Shown here one piece after another: positions 43,506-53,532 of a stretch of 64,000 bases of DNA (its first letter is position 1; the number at the start of each line of letters is the position of its first letter). Origin of the DNA: Incurvaria masculella. Lineage: Eukaryota; Arthropoda; Insecta; Lepidoptera; Incurvariidae. The notes beneath the pieces are model-generated. The model was not told the DNA's origin and searched no databases. It saw nothing but the letters and a program-made list of their open reading frames with translations. A program made the translations under genes and the position numbers. The DNA is taken from contig OX335646.2 of assembly GCA_946894095.1 (NCBI GenBank), positions 13,510,077 to 13,574,076 of the forward strand, written 5' to 3'.

Positions 43506-44924
43506 TTGAACAACCACATACCACAAACTTGGTCCGTCATTTTTACAAACAATGTAAAGTGTAAATAAAATTACATGGTATTACATGGTACAAAATTACG
43601 TCAATTTTGATCCAAAGAACGTTGAGGTAAAAAAAAAAAGTATAGAGAAAGATATTAACTACTACGGACTTCGAATTCTCTCAAAATGTTTTTATTATTA
43701 TGATAAGTCATAAAAAATTTTTGAAATTAAATATAAACTTCTAGAAGTATAATTTTTTTTGTCATGATTTGGGTCAAAAAACCCCGATGAAGGTTAAGTT
43801 GAATGAGTGAATAATCTCGACGGAGATCGACGCAATAAACTTATGAGGATAAAGAGAAATATAATGAAATGAAACATTTTCTTTAATGATAGTCGATATG
43901 AAGAATTGGCTACAATCCATTTGTGACAATTTGTAGAAATCATTTCAATTTGGGAAACATTTACTCCATCCAACACGTGTGACAGCTGACCATTGTTTTT
44001 ACTAATAAAAAAAAATAACGGTTTAAAAAAATAACGGTTTTAAAAAACCTTGAACCGACTCCAAGGAATGAGAAAAATAATCATTCAAATCGGTTGACAG
44101 TTTGCGGAGCTATCGAGTTACATACACACAAAAAAAATACTCTTATATAAACATGAAGACGAATTGAGAACCCTTTTTTTTAAGTTGGCTAAAAACAAAT
44201 AACGTTGAATCGAACTTAATAAAAGATAATTTTTAAAAACAATTAAACCAAAAGTGAAATTTCATGCCAGCGAAGCCGCGGGCAACCGCCAAATAACAGT
44301 CAAGCAAAATATTTTTTTTATCTTTTGTAACGATCATGCACACAATCCAAATGCTATTATTCCAAATGACATTGACGCCACAGAAAAACATAATTATCTT
44401 AATCACTATCATATCTGTCCATCATGTTTTTGTCAATTAATTGATAATACGAAGCGTATTGATTATAAGTGCTAAACAGGTGATGTGCTGCTATGAAATG
44501 TTTATTAGTAGGTACATTGCCTCTCGAAATAAACCGACAGCCCAAATCAACTAATAAAGCATGATTCTGAAATGTCTTCCCATGTCCTAATAATTTCCAT
44601 GACTTCAAATTACAATATATTGGGTTATTAGAAATGAAATACACTCATGAAGATAATATAAGTCAAAAAGCCTTTATGTAAGATATTTATATGACTGAAA
44701 AGGTGCATATTTTTTTTACGATTTGGATCACTAAGCTATTGATGGCTACGGACTGCATATGTGCAAGTAGTATCTTATTTCATTGAACTTATAATAAACA
44801 ACAATTGGATATATGTATGTACATATGGAACGCTCATCTACTTTTAAAGCCAGCTTGGATTTATCCTCGATGTAATTTTTATTACCAAGCAAGTATGTAC
44901 TAATACTTCATTACATTTCATTAT
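43506..44924. other. Intergenic with partial GAAGTCGGTT-family copy
   Basis: AT-rich. Bases 43990-44190 hold a degraded copy of the element at 33340 and 41031 (AACCGACTCCAAGGAATG, AATCATTCAAATCGGTTGAC, ACGAATTGAGAACCC). No gene seen. Confidence 0.45.
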
Positions 44925-45120
44925 TTGCAGCCATTTACCTTACCAAAATTTTCTTTTGTCTCTACTACTACTCAACTCTACTCTACTTACTTTTTCAGGC
45001 GCCTTATCTATCTAGGTACTGCAACCACTTGGCGCAGGCAGACCGACACATTTAGCTTCGGAGGATTGGTCTTTATCTTGTTCAACCATTTACGTTATCG
45101 TTACCATTTTTTCGCGATCT
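44925..45120 (+). repeat. Dispersed repeat shared with introns of lipase D
   Basis: GCAACCACTTGGCGCAGGCAG and GACCGACA..TTAGC recur at 55495-55590 (same strand), and inverted at about 54795-54915 (GTCGGTCTGCCTGCGCCAAGTG), where the matching CGCCTTATCTA block is also shared. Non-coding. Confidence 0.6.
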
Positions 45121-46096
45121 ACTGATCTGTTAACATTGTGTATCCGTAAAGTAAGGTAAAATATCGAAAAAAGGGGACAAAAACTTCGTAAGATTCCGCA
45201 ATTTGATGAACGCATTTTAAGAGCACACTCGCGCACACTGGCGATGTTTTGACTGTGTGGCAAATGATGCGTCGCCGGATTCCCATACAATTATATGGCC
45301 ACTTTGACCATACGGCGGGACGTGATGTCGAGCGCATGCCACTTCTCCTTCTTTTCTCTTTAGTGTTGTGTACATAATTTATGTACACGCTTATCCTAAG
45401 TTTTATATACTATTTACAAATTATTAAAAAAAATTTTTTTTTGTGGTGGCTTGCGTTACATTCGTATAAAATTGGGTGATTCCGTCTCTCCTCTGTCTGC
45501 CTTTGTTCTAAATTGTTTGCGGTTTTCGGTTTGTTTTTGGGACAAAAAAAAGGTTAAGGATAAACTTTTGGTGTCTAGTTTCCACGCTTTGATGTTCAAC
45601 ACACTCAATTGCGTCTCAAACTGTGTGCGAGAGCTTGTTTTGTCATTATTCAGGATAGGCAGCTTCGGTCTTACTCTCCGGAGCTCGGTGCCATTTTCCC
45701 GGTTAAAACTTCTGGCTCATAGACGTAGTTTACACACTGAGCCATAGCTGGTAAATCCTAGGTTGATAGTGGCAACTAGGCCAGTATTGGGTATAGCATA
45801 AGGTATGTATGAGTAATGTGGAATAGTCCCAATTGAGGGGAGTGGTGATTGAGTCGCATGGCGTCCGAAGGGGGCGTCTAAGAAATAGACTATGGTTATT
45901 ATACTTTCTTGGATGCCCACTGCTTTTGAACGTTCTTGACGAGATTTGTAACTGAGGCTTATATTTTTACGCTCGATATTTGCAGAAACCATTTGTCTAT
46001 GAATTATATTGATGTATTAATAAAATATAAATACGCTGCTTGAAACATATAAGTCAATATAATCTTCTAAGAAATGTGTTGGAAATCATGGAACAT
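45121..46096. other. Intergenic, nothing recognised
   Basis: A 98-codon frame (45451-45747) and short minus-strand frames are open but show no motif. There is no trace of lipase exons 1-4 here, although fragment C starts next to it. Confidence 0.5.
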
Positions 46097-47079
46097 GAAG
46101 ACTTTAAAAATGGCTGTGAAAAAATTATTTCTAGGCTCTTTTCAAATAGGGAAGTTAAAATTAAGAAATGCCAATCAAATAGGTCGAGCACGCACGCAAT
46201 ACTTTCTTATTATACTTTACACCCAACAAGAAAATAACCTCCTTACACTACACCACACGTCGGCGCTGTCATCCATTTTGAAAAACCCATTATGTAAAAA
46301 ATATCCTGCAACGGTTGACAATATATGTATTTGGCCGCACTCATGCCGCGCTGCACTGAGCATGTGATCTGCCATCTACTTTGGTGTTTACCACAAATAA
46401 AGCCCCTTAGACTTCGTGGATTGCAAGAACATAACAGCGAATTTATTTTATTGTTTTTTTTACTTTGCCACAAAACAGATTTATAGATAATAACTTGTAA
46501 ATGGATTAATGGACAATTGACAAATGGAAATAAGTGAAAATAATATTTATGTGTATTATGTACATTCCCAATATTGAAATGAATGATTAATTATCTTTAA
46601 ACATTTGCCAGATTTTAACATAGGTATTCAAAACAAATTTGCTACAGTATAGTATTTACTTTTTTGCAGGTTTTGACCCTGCGGGTCCTAGTTGGACTAA
46701 CAATAACAACGCTCTGCGTGCCAGCGACGGAGGATACGTGGAGGCTATCCACACAGACGCTGGCGGCCTCGGAATCACCAACGCCATTGGCAACGCAGAC
46801 TTCTACCCCAACGGAGGCAGGAACCCGCAGCCTGGCTGCTTGATGAGCACCTGCTCCCACGGACGCTCCTATCAGTTCTTCGCCGCCACTGTTCGACAAA
46901 ACCACTTGGTCGGCAGGCAGTGCGGCAACGTGAACGCTGCTATCGGCGGCAACTGCTCCGGTGGCACTTTGAACATGGGCAACAGCATCCTCACCAAAAA
47001 TGGGTACGAGCTTTAGCTTTTGAATTGAGTAAATACGAGAAATACCCTATACAACTTACCAAACAGCTTTATTTTATGT

Positions 47080-47280
47080 AACTGGACATGGATGGCTAAT
47101 ACCGAACTGACCGCCAGATATTAGCGTAACACACCACATGGGAACTAGGTGCCATGCCAGGCCCATCCTTATATTGCTCAGCTACATTGAACTAGATGGA
47201 AAAACGGACAATTTTCATTACCGCTTCGATCATCGTTCAGTCAATGCGATGGTACCAACCCTACCACCTATTATTAGCAG
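47080..47280 (-). repeat. SINE in fragment C intron 5 (reverse)
   Basis: Reverse copy: TGGACATGGATGGCTAATACC, AGGTGCCATGCCAGGCCCATCC, GCTCAGCTACATTGAACT, TTACCGCTTCGATCATCG, GATGGTACCAACCCTACC. D lacks it at the corresponding place, so it came after the duplication. Confidence 0.65.
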
Positions 47281-47462
47281 CTACACCTAGCACCTAGTAT
47301 TAGTCTTCAAATTGAATATTTATTAGATTGTTCTAACTATAACCTCTAATTTAACTATGAATTAGTTATAATTTTGTTTTATTCGCAAACAATTTGAAGT
47401 CAATAACAAAGTAAATTTACCACGTTTTTAAAACAACAACTAGCTTCATTTCAAACCATTAC

Positions 47463-47915
47463 GTCGCTTATTCCACGGATTGTGATATGTATGTATTTAT
47501 AATCGACCGTAAAGCAAGGACATTAATTGAAGAAAGAGCTCAGCAAAAATTACTACTTTGCGAATATACTGCAAGGCTGGACCCGAACCAACAAAACTTA
47601 CTATTTGCGGGTGTGGCCTCTGCCAATTTCGCCACCTGCTGTATACCCATAATTTGGAATTCTCCTACAGTCCCTCCTCCCGTAATGAATGCCTCCTACT
47701 AATACAGTGCTTAAGATTATACCTACGTACATTTGTTTAACGCTTTATCTGCGTTGTGGACATTGACTGCAAAGATTGAACATTCAAACATATTGCCGTC
47801 GTCACCAAAATCGTATTTGGCATCAGACGCTAAAGCCATTCCTAGGTTGACTTAAGTAAATATACTTTTTCGTACTAAGCAGGTACGTCGCTTATTCCAA
47901 GGAATGTGATTTTGT
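47463..47915 (+). repeat. Element with ACGTCGCTTATTCCAAGG-type end repeats
   Basis: ACGTCGCTTATTCCACGGATTG at the left and ACGTCGCTTATTCCAAGGAATG at the right bound a segment (ATCGACCGTAAAGCAAGGAC, CGAATATACTGCAAGGCTGG, CCCATAATTTGGAATTCTCC). The segment recurs at 54961-55313, and partly at 30765-30860. An internal open frame of 71 codons has no known motif. Confidence 0.55.
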
Positions 47916-48379
47916 GAGGAATGTGAAAGGTGTGTGACTTTTTCATTCATTTAGAGTAACCGACTTACTTAATTGATTATATTTTAACGTTGCAAGACGG
48001 TTATTATTATTTCCATTACAGTTAGACTCACTGATTTCTTTTTCAGTGTCCGAACCAACTAATCTCTTATCAGGCTCTCACGACACGCACGGCAAGAAAT
48101 GCAGTGAGGCCTTTTAAAGTGCCGTTACCCAAATAGGGGAAACCAAATCTCGTATAGCTTGATTCTTCCCATTTATTACAAGCAAATAACCTTGACCCTA
48201 AATTATTAAGTGCTCAACGCAAAGTAAATATTAGGGATGTCGGGAACATCTGACTGTTGGAACATGTAACAATATATTTCCTATGTTTTTGTTTCATGTC
48301 TGGCATTTACGGCCTCACTACCGGAAGCAGCTTCCCATTCTAAGCCTTTGATATTTAATTAAATCATTAAATGAATAAA

Positions 48380-49009
48380 AGGTCTATGTATATAAAGCAA
48401 ATAGTTTTTTATTCTCGTTTAAAATAAAAAATAATAATTAAGTTCCTGAAGCATAGCAGGTGATGCGTACGGAATGTCCCAGATATTGTAGATTCGAATC
48501 TTATGATATACCCACTGAAGTGAAAGGAAGGAGAAGTGGCCTGCGGTGTATATCGCGTCTTCGTTATATGGTCTAAATGGCCATATAAATGTATGGAAAT
48601 CCGGCGGAACCCTTCGTGTGCGAGTCCGACTCCGAGTCGAGTCCTACGGTAGGCGCACTCGAGGCCATATCTCCTTCCTTTTATATCAAAGGATGTACCC
48701 GTTGTGGCATGAACATCTAATCTGTGACGTTAGTAATTCCATGAGATGATATGTCGAGAAATGGCTATTCATATTTGTACCTACCATTCGGGTTATTTTA
48801 TGACCAACGACGTATTTTATGTCGGATCCAACTTTTTTTCTACGACAGTAATATGGTAGAAAACATTATGTAGCCGTTATTACGGGGATTTATGTGCAGA
48901 AAAATATTACCAAAAATGCCTAATTAAATAAGTGAAATAGCGCGAGCCTATAATAAGTACATTGTTATGGATATAAAAAAGGGGCTTAGTTTGTCTGAGG
49001 TTAATACCA
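48380..49009. other. 3' flank of fragment C
   Basis: Bases 48380-48530 and 48715-48850 match the 3' flank of lipase D (61262-61540), including a tRNA-like GCAGGTGATGCGT..GATTCGAATCTTA segment. A GACGG-family piece (48598-48655, ACCCTTCGTGTGCGAGTCCGA) is inserted between them in this copy only. Confidence 0.6.
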
Positions 49010-49305
49010 CGCATAGCTTCTGGGTTGGATTAGTGCATTTCGTCACGGATGCGAGCGGTTGCAAGGTTCGGAATCCATGTTAATCTGTAGGACCGTTTCG
49101 CCTACTTGGTGGTAAAGTTAAGTCCGCCCGGGTTGAGTTGACGAAGCGGCAATGAAAAAATGTCCGGTTTTTTCCGTTCAGTTCAATGTAGACATGCTCA
49201 TAAAGGGAAGGTCCTGGCATGGCACCTTTTCTTTCGGAAATACGGTGTGTGAGGTTAATATCATGACTGTGAGTGTGGTGTTAGCCATCCATGTCCAGCG
49301 ATATG
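49010..49305 (+). repeat. SINE, also present at the matching site after lipase D
   Basis: GGTTCGGAATCCATGTTAATC, TTGGTGGTAAAGTTAAGTCC, GAAGCGGCAATGAAAAAATG, TCAATGTAGACATGCTCATAAAGGG (in two parts) and GGTGTTAGCCATCCATGTCC in order. Its head matches 61590-61690, which lies at the homologous position downstream of D, so this insertion predates the C/D duplication. Confidence 0.65.
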
Positions 49306-50609
49306 AAAATTAAATTGTTGTCTATACATCTATATAACCATCTTAAGCATGTTGGCAGAACTTTACGTATATAATCCTACCTTTTTTACTTTGACCTTCG
49401 GGATGAAATGATCGACGAAGTGCATTGGTATCATGCAACATTTTTTAATGATATTTATCCGGAAACTTGATAATTTTGCTATTTACGACTGATAACATTA
49501 TATAGATAATATATAGGGTATATTTATGCTATGATGATTGATCAATTACGGCCCATACATGTAGTGACAAAGGCATTCGATTAAGTGTTTCTTAAAAATC
49601 ATAATTAACAAATAATAATATATATTAAAATATAAAAACAAATATTGTTGTGCTGATTTTTTTTCCAAATAACTCGTCCCGTCAATAAACAAGCTAGTGA
49701 AATACAGCTGCAAATGCTAGGAATATTTCCATTTTAACCTACGAGGTTGACAATAGTAAACCGCTGGGTACCCTGAGAACAGATATCGAACCTAGATATG
49801 GTACCCGTTATAAATAAATAAATATAAATAAAATCAATTTATTTACAAGATTACACATTTTTCAGTTACAAGGCATGGTGTAAACAAAAAAATAATGATA
49901 ATATGTAATTTGTAAAAAGGCAAAAACCTTGATGGGTATAATCCCACCAGTCGCTGTTTTTCAGCCACCGCCTAGTTGCATTATCTTAAACACATTTAAA
50001 AAAAACAATTTCACAGAAAAAAATATATACATAAAGAAGCAAACATAATCTAAACTAAGACTTGAAATTAAGGTTATGATGGTTATTATTTTAATTACCA
50101 ACAATACAAAAACTAAAGCATTGAGATCTGATACATATATGTCGGTGTAGGCCGATGCTTTAATTTGAGGTGAATTCGGAAGTAATAAGTTGACTAATAC
50201 AGAGATATTAGTAAATTTATGACTACGCTAGAAACATAATATGTAAAAATCATTTGGAAAAAAAGGCTTGTATTTAATAAAATTAACCGGTTTTTTTTAT
50301 AAGTAGTGCTGATCATCGCGTGACCAGAGGGCTGGCTGGTATCTCGGGCAGAGGTTGAGCCTAGCTATCCAGAGAGGGAATGCGGCCAGTCTTTTGTGCA
50401 CCCTGCCGCCTGGCAGCGATATGGCTCAAATTTATTATTTGTTATAAATGTGTGTAATTTGAGGAATACTTTAATTTATAGGATAATGTATAATATTTTA
50501 GTTTTTAATTTCTTTGTTGATTTTGTTGATAAGTTATTGAACTAAATATACAGGATATTAAATGTAACTACTAGTAGTGCTGAATTGTTTAGATAACCGA
50601 ACATTTTTA
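49306..50609. other. Intergenic, nothing recognised
   Basis: AT-rich sequence with no gene, no open frame above 60 codons and no repeat I can name. Confidence 0.5.
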
Positions 50610-51092
50610 TTAAGTTTGGTCTTCCCGCTCAATTTCCCATAAGTAATTGGAAGGAAGATCATGCGCACAGCTCTTGTCGGAGAACCAAAATTATACTCAA
50701 AACAACTTTATTTAATCGAACTAGGTAAATTGTGTTTGGTTTCTAAGATAACAGGTCCAAAAGTTTTATTTATTCTCACGCTTTATACAATACCTTTGGA
50801 TATGGATTACTCACCAATAAGATAAAAACTTTTAGTCTTCATGCCGAACTTGTTCCATAGATAATTAAAATCAATTTGGGTTTTTCTAAGATTGTTTACT
50901 ACAGCATTCGTGAATAACTTTTAGCTGCAAGTCGTTTTGTAATTGAAATGTTTGTCAATCCTACCAAATCAAACGGAACCTTATCACAGAGACCGTCTTT
51001 TTCTTTGAAACAGAGAAGGTCGCAGAGCGCAATAGTACGATTTTGTGTCGTGCCCGCGAATAAGTTAGTCCTGTCATGAAGGGCCATCTTAA
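50610..51092 (+). mobile_element. TTAA-flanked MITE, degraded copy
   Basis: A 483-bp diverged copy of the 4819-5369 element with TTAA at both edges (ends TTTGGTCTTCCCGCTC and GAAGGGCCATC). Internal landmarks such as AACAGAGAAGGTCGCAGAGCGC remain. It is the oldest copy by divergence. Confidence 0.75.
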
Positions 51093-51738
51093 AGCGTGAT
51101 CCAAATAATTTTAGTTTTTAAGGGGCCCGTCGCAAATAGCAATAAAAAGTGATCTTTTTGGTCCAGCTCTGGTGTCTGTCGATCTCAAGTATCTTGTCCC
51201 GTTCAGCAGTGACGGCACGTGAACATGTTCACGGTTGACCATTTTTTTCATTATTATATGATAAAATAAACTTATAAAATAACTAAAATATTGCCGTATT
51301 GTAAAGGCTTCTTTATTTATTCACACAAAAGACAATACAACCAAGACAATGTTCATGTTCATGTTCAGTTAGCGATAATTTATAAAATTACTTTTAACAC
51401 GATCGACCATAAGAAGAATTGCCTGTTATTAAGAGAAATCATTCTTGGGTCAATAAAAACACATTTGGATGTTCCTCCAGATGGTGACAGAACTTGGACA
51501 TAAACGATCGACATGAAACGCGCTAGTTGGCAGCGGAAGTTTCTCTCAAGAAGAAGATTTGAAAGAAAACCCACCGTTTCGAACTCAATTAGAAATGCTG
51601 TAAGTTTTTTTTATAAATTTAGGTTCCAACAAGCAAAATAAAAAAAGATGCATCTCTTATCGTACATGTTGCCAGACACGGATTTGTGTAAATCTTTGGT
51701 ACTTCTTTTGTCAACCCATCATGTTTTTACTAGAATGA
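51093..51738. other. Intergenic, nothing recognised
   Basis: Contains a 14-bp palindrome GTGAACATGTTCAC at about 51220. A 70-codon open frame at 51291-51503 has no known motif. No gene supported. Confidence 0.45.
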
Positions 51739-52055
51739 AAGGTCTCATCGAGATCTACCTTCGTGTCATATTCAAATTGTTTTGAGGTCTCATCAAGATC
51801 TACCTTCCGGTCATATTCAAATTGTTTTGAGGTCTCATCGAGATCTACCTTCCTGTCATATTCAAATTGTTTTGAGGTCTCATCGAGATCTGCCTTCCTG
51901 TCATATTCAAATTATTTTGAGGTCTCATCGAGATCTACCTTCCTGTCATATTCAAATTGTTTTTGATCTCATCGAGATCTACCTTCCTGTCATTTTCAAA
52001 TTGTTTTGAGGTCTCATCGTGATCTATCTTCCGGTCATATTCAAATTGTTTTTTG
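51739..52055 (+). repeat. 45-bp minisatellite, about seven units
   Basis: Tandem units built on GAGGTCTCATCGAGATC, TACCTTCCTGTCATA and TTCAAATTGTTTT. The 45-base period is a multiple of three, so two frames stay open and translate as a 15-residue repeat (SYSNCFEVSSRSTFL). No start context, splice sites or homology suggest it is translated. Decayed units continue to about 52140. Confidence 0.9.
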
Positions 52056-52574
52056 TCAGATCTCTGGAACATCTGTTACTAGATCCAACGTATTAGTAGT
52101 CAATTGAAAGTTCTCATCGAGATCGAATAATTACCTGTAAAATGCTAATTTCATTTTAACATATCATTCAGTTGTGTACGGTTGGATTGTGTCATATCTC
52201 TGGAAGCTCTCGATCTAGAACCAACGTTTTAAAACTTAAAAAAAATCTGATTTTGTTACTTCGCTTCTGTAAATTACTTTATATCATCATTATTAAAAAT
52301 CCAGCGATGTACACTTCTTAGCTAGATGTCCGGGTCGTGGGGCATTACCACTAAGCTAAAAGCCAAACAAGTGCATGTAAATATTTGATTCCATTCATAA
52401 TCCCGAATGTTTCCGCAACAAACGTGTGTTCCGAATACCTATTGCTTTAGTACTGTATTATCTAACATGATGTACATTATTATTTTATTTATGTTTATCA
52501 GGCAATGCCTATAAATGATACCGAGAAACTGTAAGTAAGTATGCAAATAAATATGTGGAAAATCAAGACTTGTA

Positions 52575-52880
52575 TCTGCGATGGGGTTGAAGCAGCTCGT
52601 TGGTGCAGGAGCTTGCCTTCCATAACAGAGCTCTGTGTTCAAATCTCCACCCCACTATCTATCTGTAAAAATTTAGGCCCCCTACCGTTACTAGATGGCA
52701 GGGTTAAGCCCGCCCGGGTTGGTACCATCACGATGGATGAAAATGTTTGAATTGACAGTGAAAATTGCCAGTATTTTTTTTATCCAGTTCAATGTAGCTG
52801 AGCTCATAATGGGGAGATCCCGGCATGGCACTTATTTTTTTCGGTAATGCGATATGTTAGGCTTAGTACTACATAACAAC
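52575..52880 (+). repeat. SINE with tRNA-like head
   Basis: The head GCAGCTCGTTGGTGCAGGAG (A-box-like) and GTGTTCAAATCTCC (B-box-like) are followed by the family body: CTAGATGGCAGGGTTAAGCC, CGCCCGGGTTGGTACCATC, TTCAATGTAGCTGAGCTC, CCCGGCATGGCAC. Confidence 0.6.
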
Positions 52881-53484
52881 ATAATATGAAAATATATCTC
52901 TTATACAAGAAATACAAGTACAATACATACATACAAGGACATACAAGTAAAAAATACAAGTCTAGCAATGCAAACATTGTGATGCAAAACCAAGTCAGTT
53001 TTTAGTTCGTGTCCATGGAAACACCTACATATTTAACTACTTAGTTATACATTTTTTCCGAATAAGTTACCTAGCGACATATATAGTGACCGATCAATTT
53101 TTGTTTCTACATCATTGTTTCTATAACAAATGTAATGACTTGGAAATCTCACGGCAACAAACTCACATTATGGGAGAAAAGTTCACAATGTTGAGAGATG
53201 TGGAAATAGACAGACAAAAAGTTTCGGGATTATATGCGATGAGGTAGAGAATTGGTATTATTATTTTTACATTTTATGTTGTTGAAAAGATAAAATTTAC
53301 CGAAAACCTTTACTTTCCTTGTGTCTCTATAATGACTCCACCTACTACACAAAGCAACCTGTATAGTTGAAAATCTAATTCAAATCTATCGACAACAGGA
53401 TTAAGATAAAAAAAACGTACACTGTACTGTAATTAGAAATATATCTATCACGATTATTTTCATCAAAATCGATAGCACCACTCG
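52881..53484. other. Upstream flank of lipase D
   Basis: AT-rich sequence before the D promoter. It does not match the A/B promoter block except for general composition. No gene. Confidence 0.5.
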
Positions 53485-53492
53485 TATAAAAG
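53485..53492 (+). promoter_or_regulatory. TATA box of lipase D
   Basis: TATAAAAG lies 48 bp before the start codon. The AGATAA-TATATATA arrangement of A and B is absent; ATCGATAGC at about 53470 is the nearest GATA-like motif. This suggests D may be regulated differently. Confidence 0.6.
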
Positions 53493-53532
53493 ATTCTTGG
53501 ACAGACATACGGTAGCATTTCTAAGCTTAGAC

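Larger units (their letters stand above)
46097..48379 (+). pseudogene. 5'-truncated lipase copy C (exons 5 and 6 only)
   Basis: Homology to lipase D starts within intron 4 (about 46097 against 58060) and runs through exon 5 (46670-47003, 334 bp, frame intact), intron 5, exon 6 (48298-48343) and an AATAAA at 48374-48379. Exon 5 keeps Asp (FDPAGPSW) and His (CSHGRSYQFF) of the triad. Exons 1-4, including the nucleophile Ser exon and the signal peptide, are absent from the preceding 5 kb. The exon 6 acceptor reads TTTCAT where D has TTTCAG. Reading through exon 5 gives KNGYEL and then stop. It is closest to D in sequence. It is most likely a non-functional duplicate. Its exon 5 acceptor and phase are intact, so splicing from lipase B exon 4 into it is possible in principle. 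Confidence 0.85.

Noticed and set aside
46639..47016. Independent 125-aa gene containing FDPAGPSW
   Set aside because: It is exon 5 of truncated lipase copy C. The leading residues are intron sequence before the CAG acceptor at 46669, and the tail KNGYEL is intron read-through.
51763..52009. Cys/Ser-rich repeat protein
   Set aside because: It is a translation of a 45-bp minisatellite. Two frames are equally open, and no start context or splice sites support a gene.
51739..52140. CRISPR array (regular direct repeats)
   Set aside because: Units are contiguous with no unique spacers, in a eukaryotic context; it is a minisatellite.
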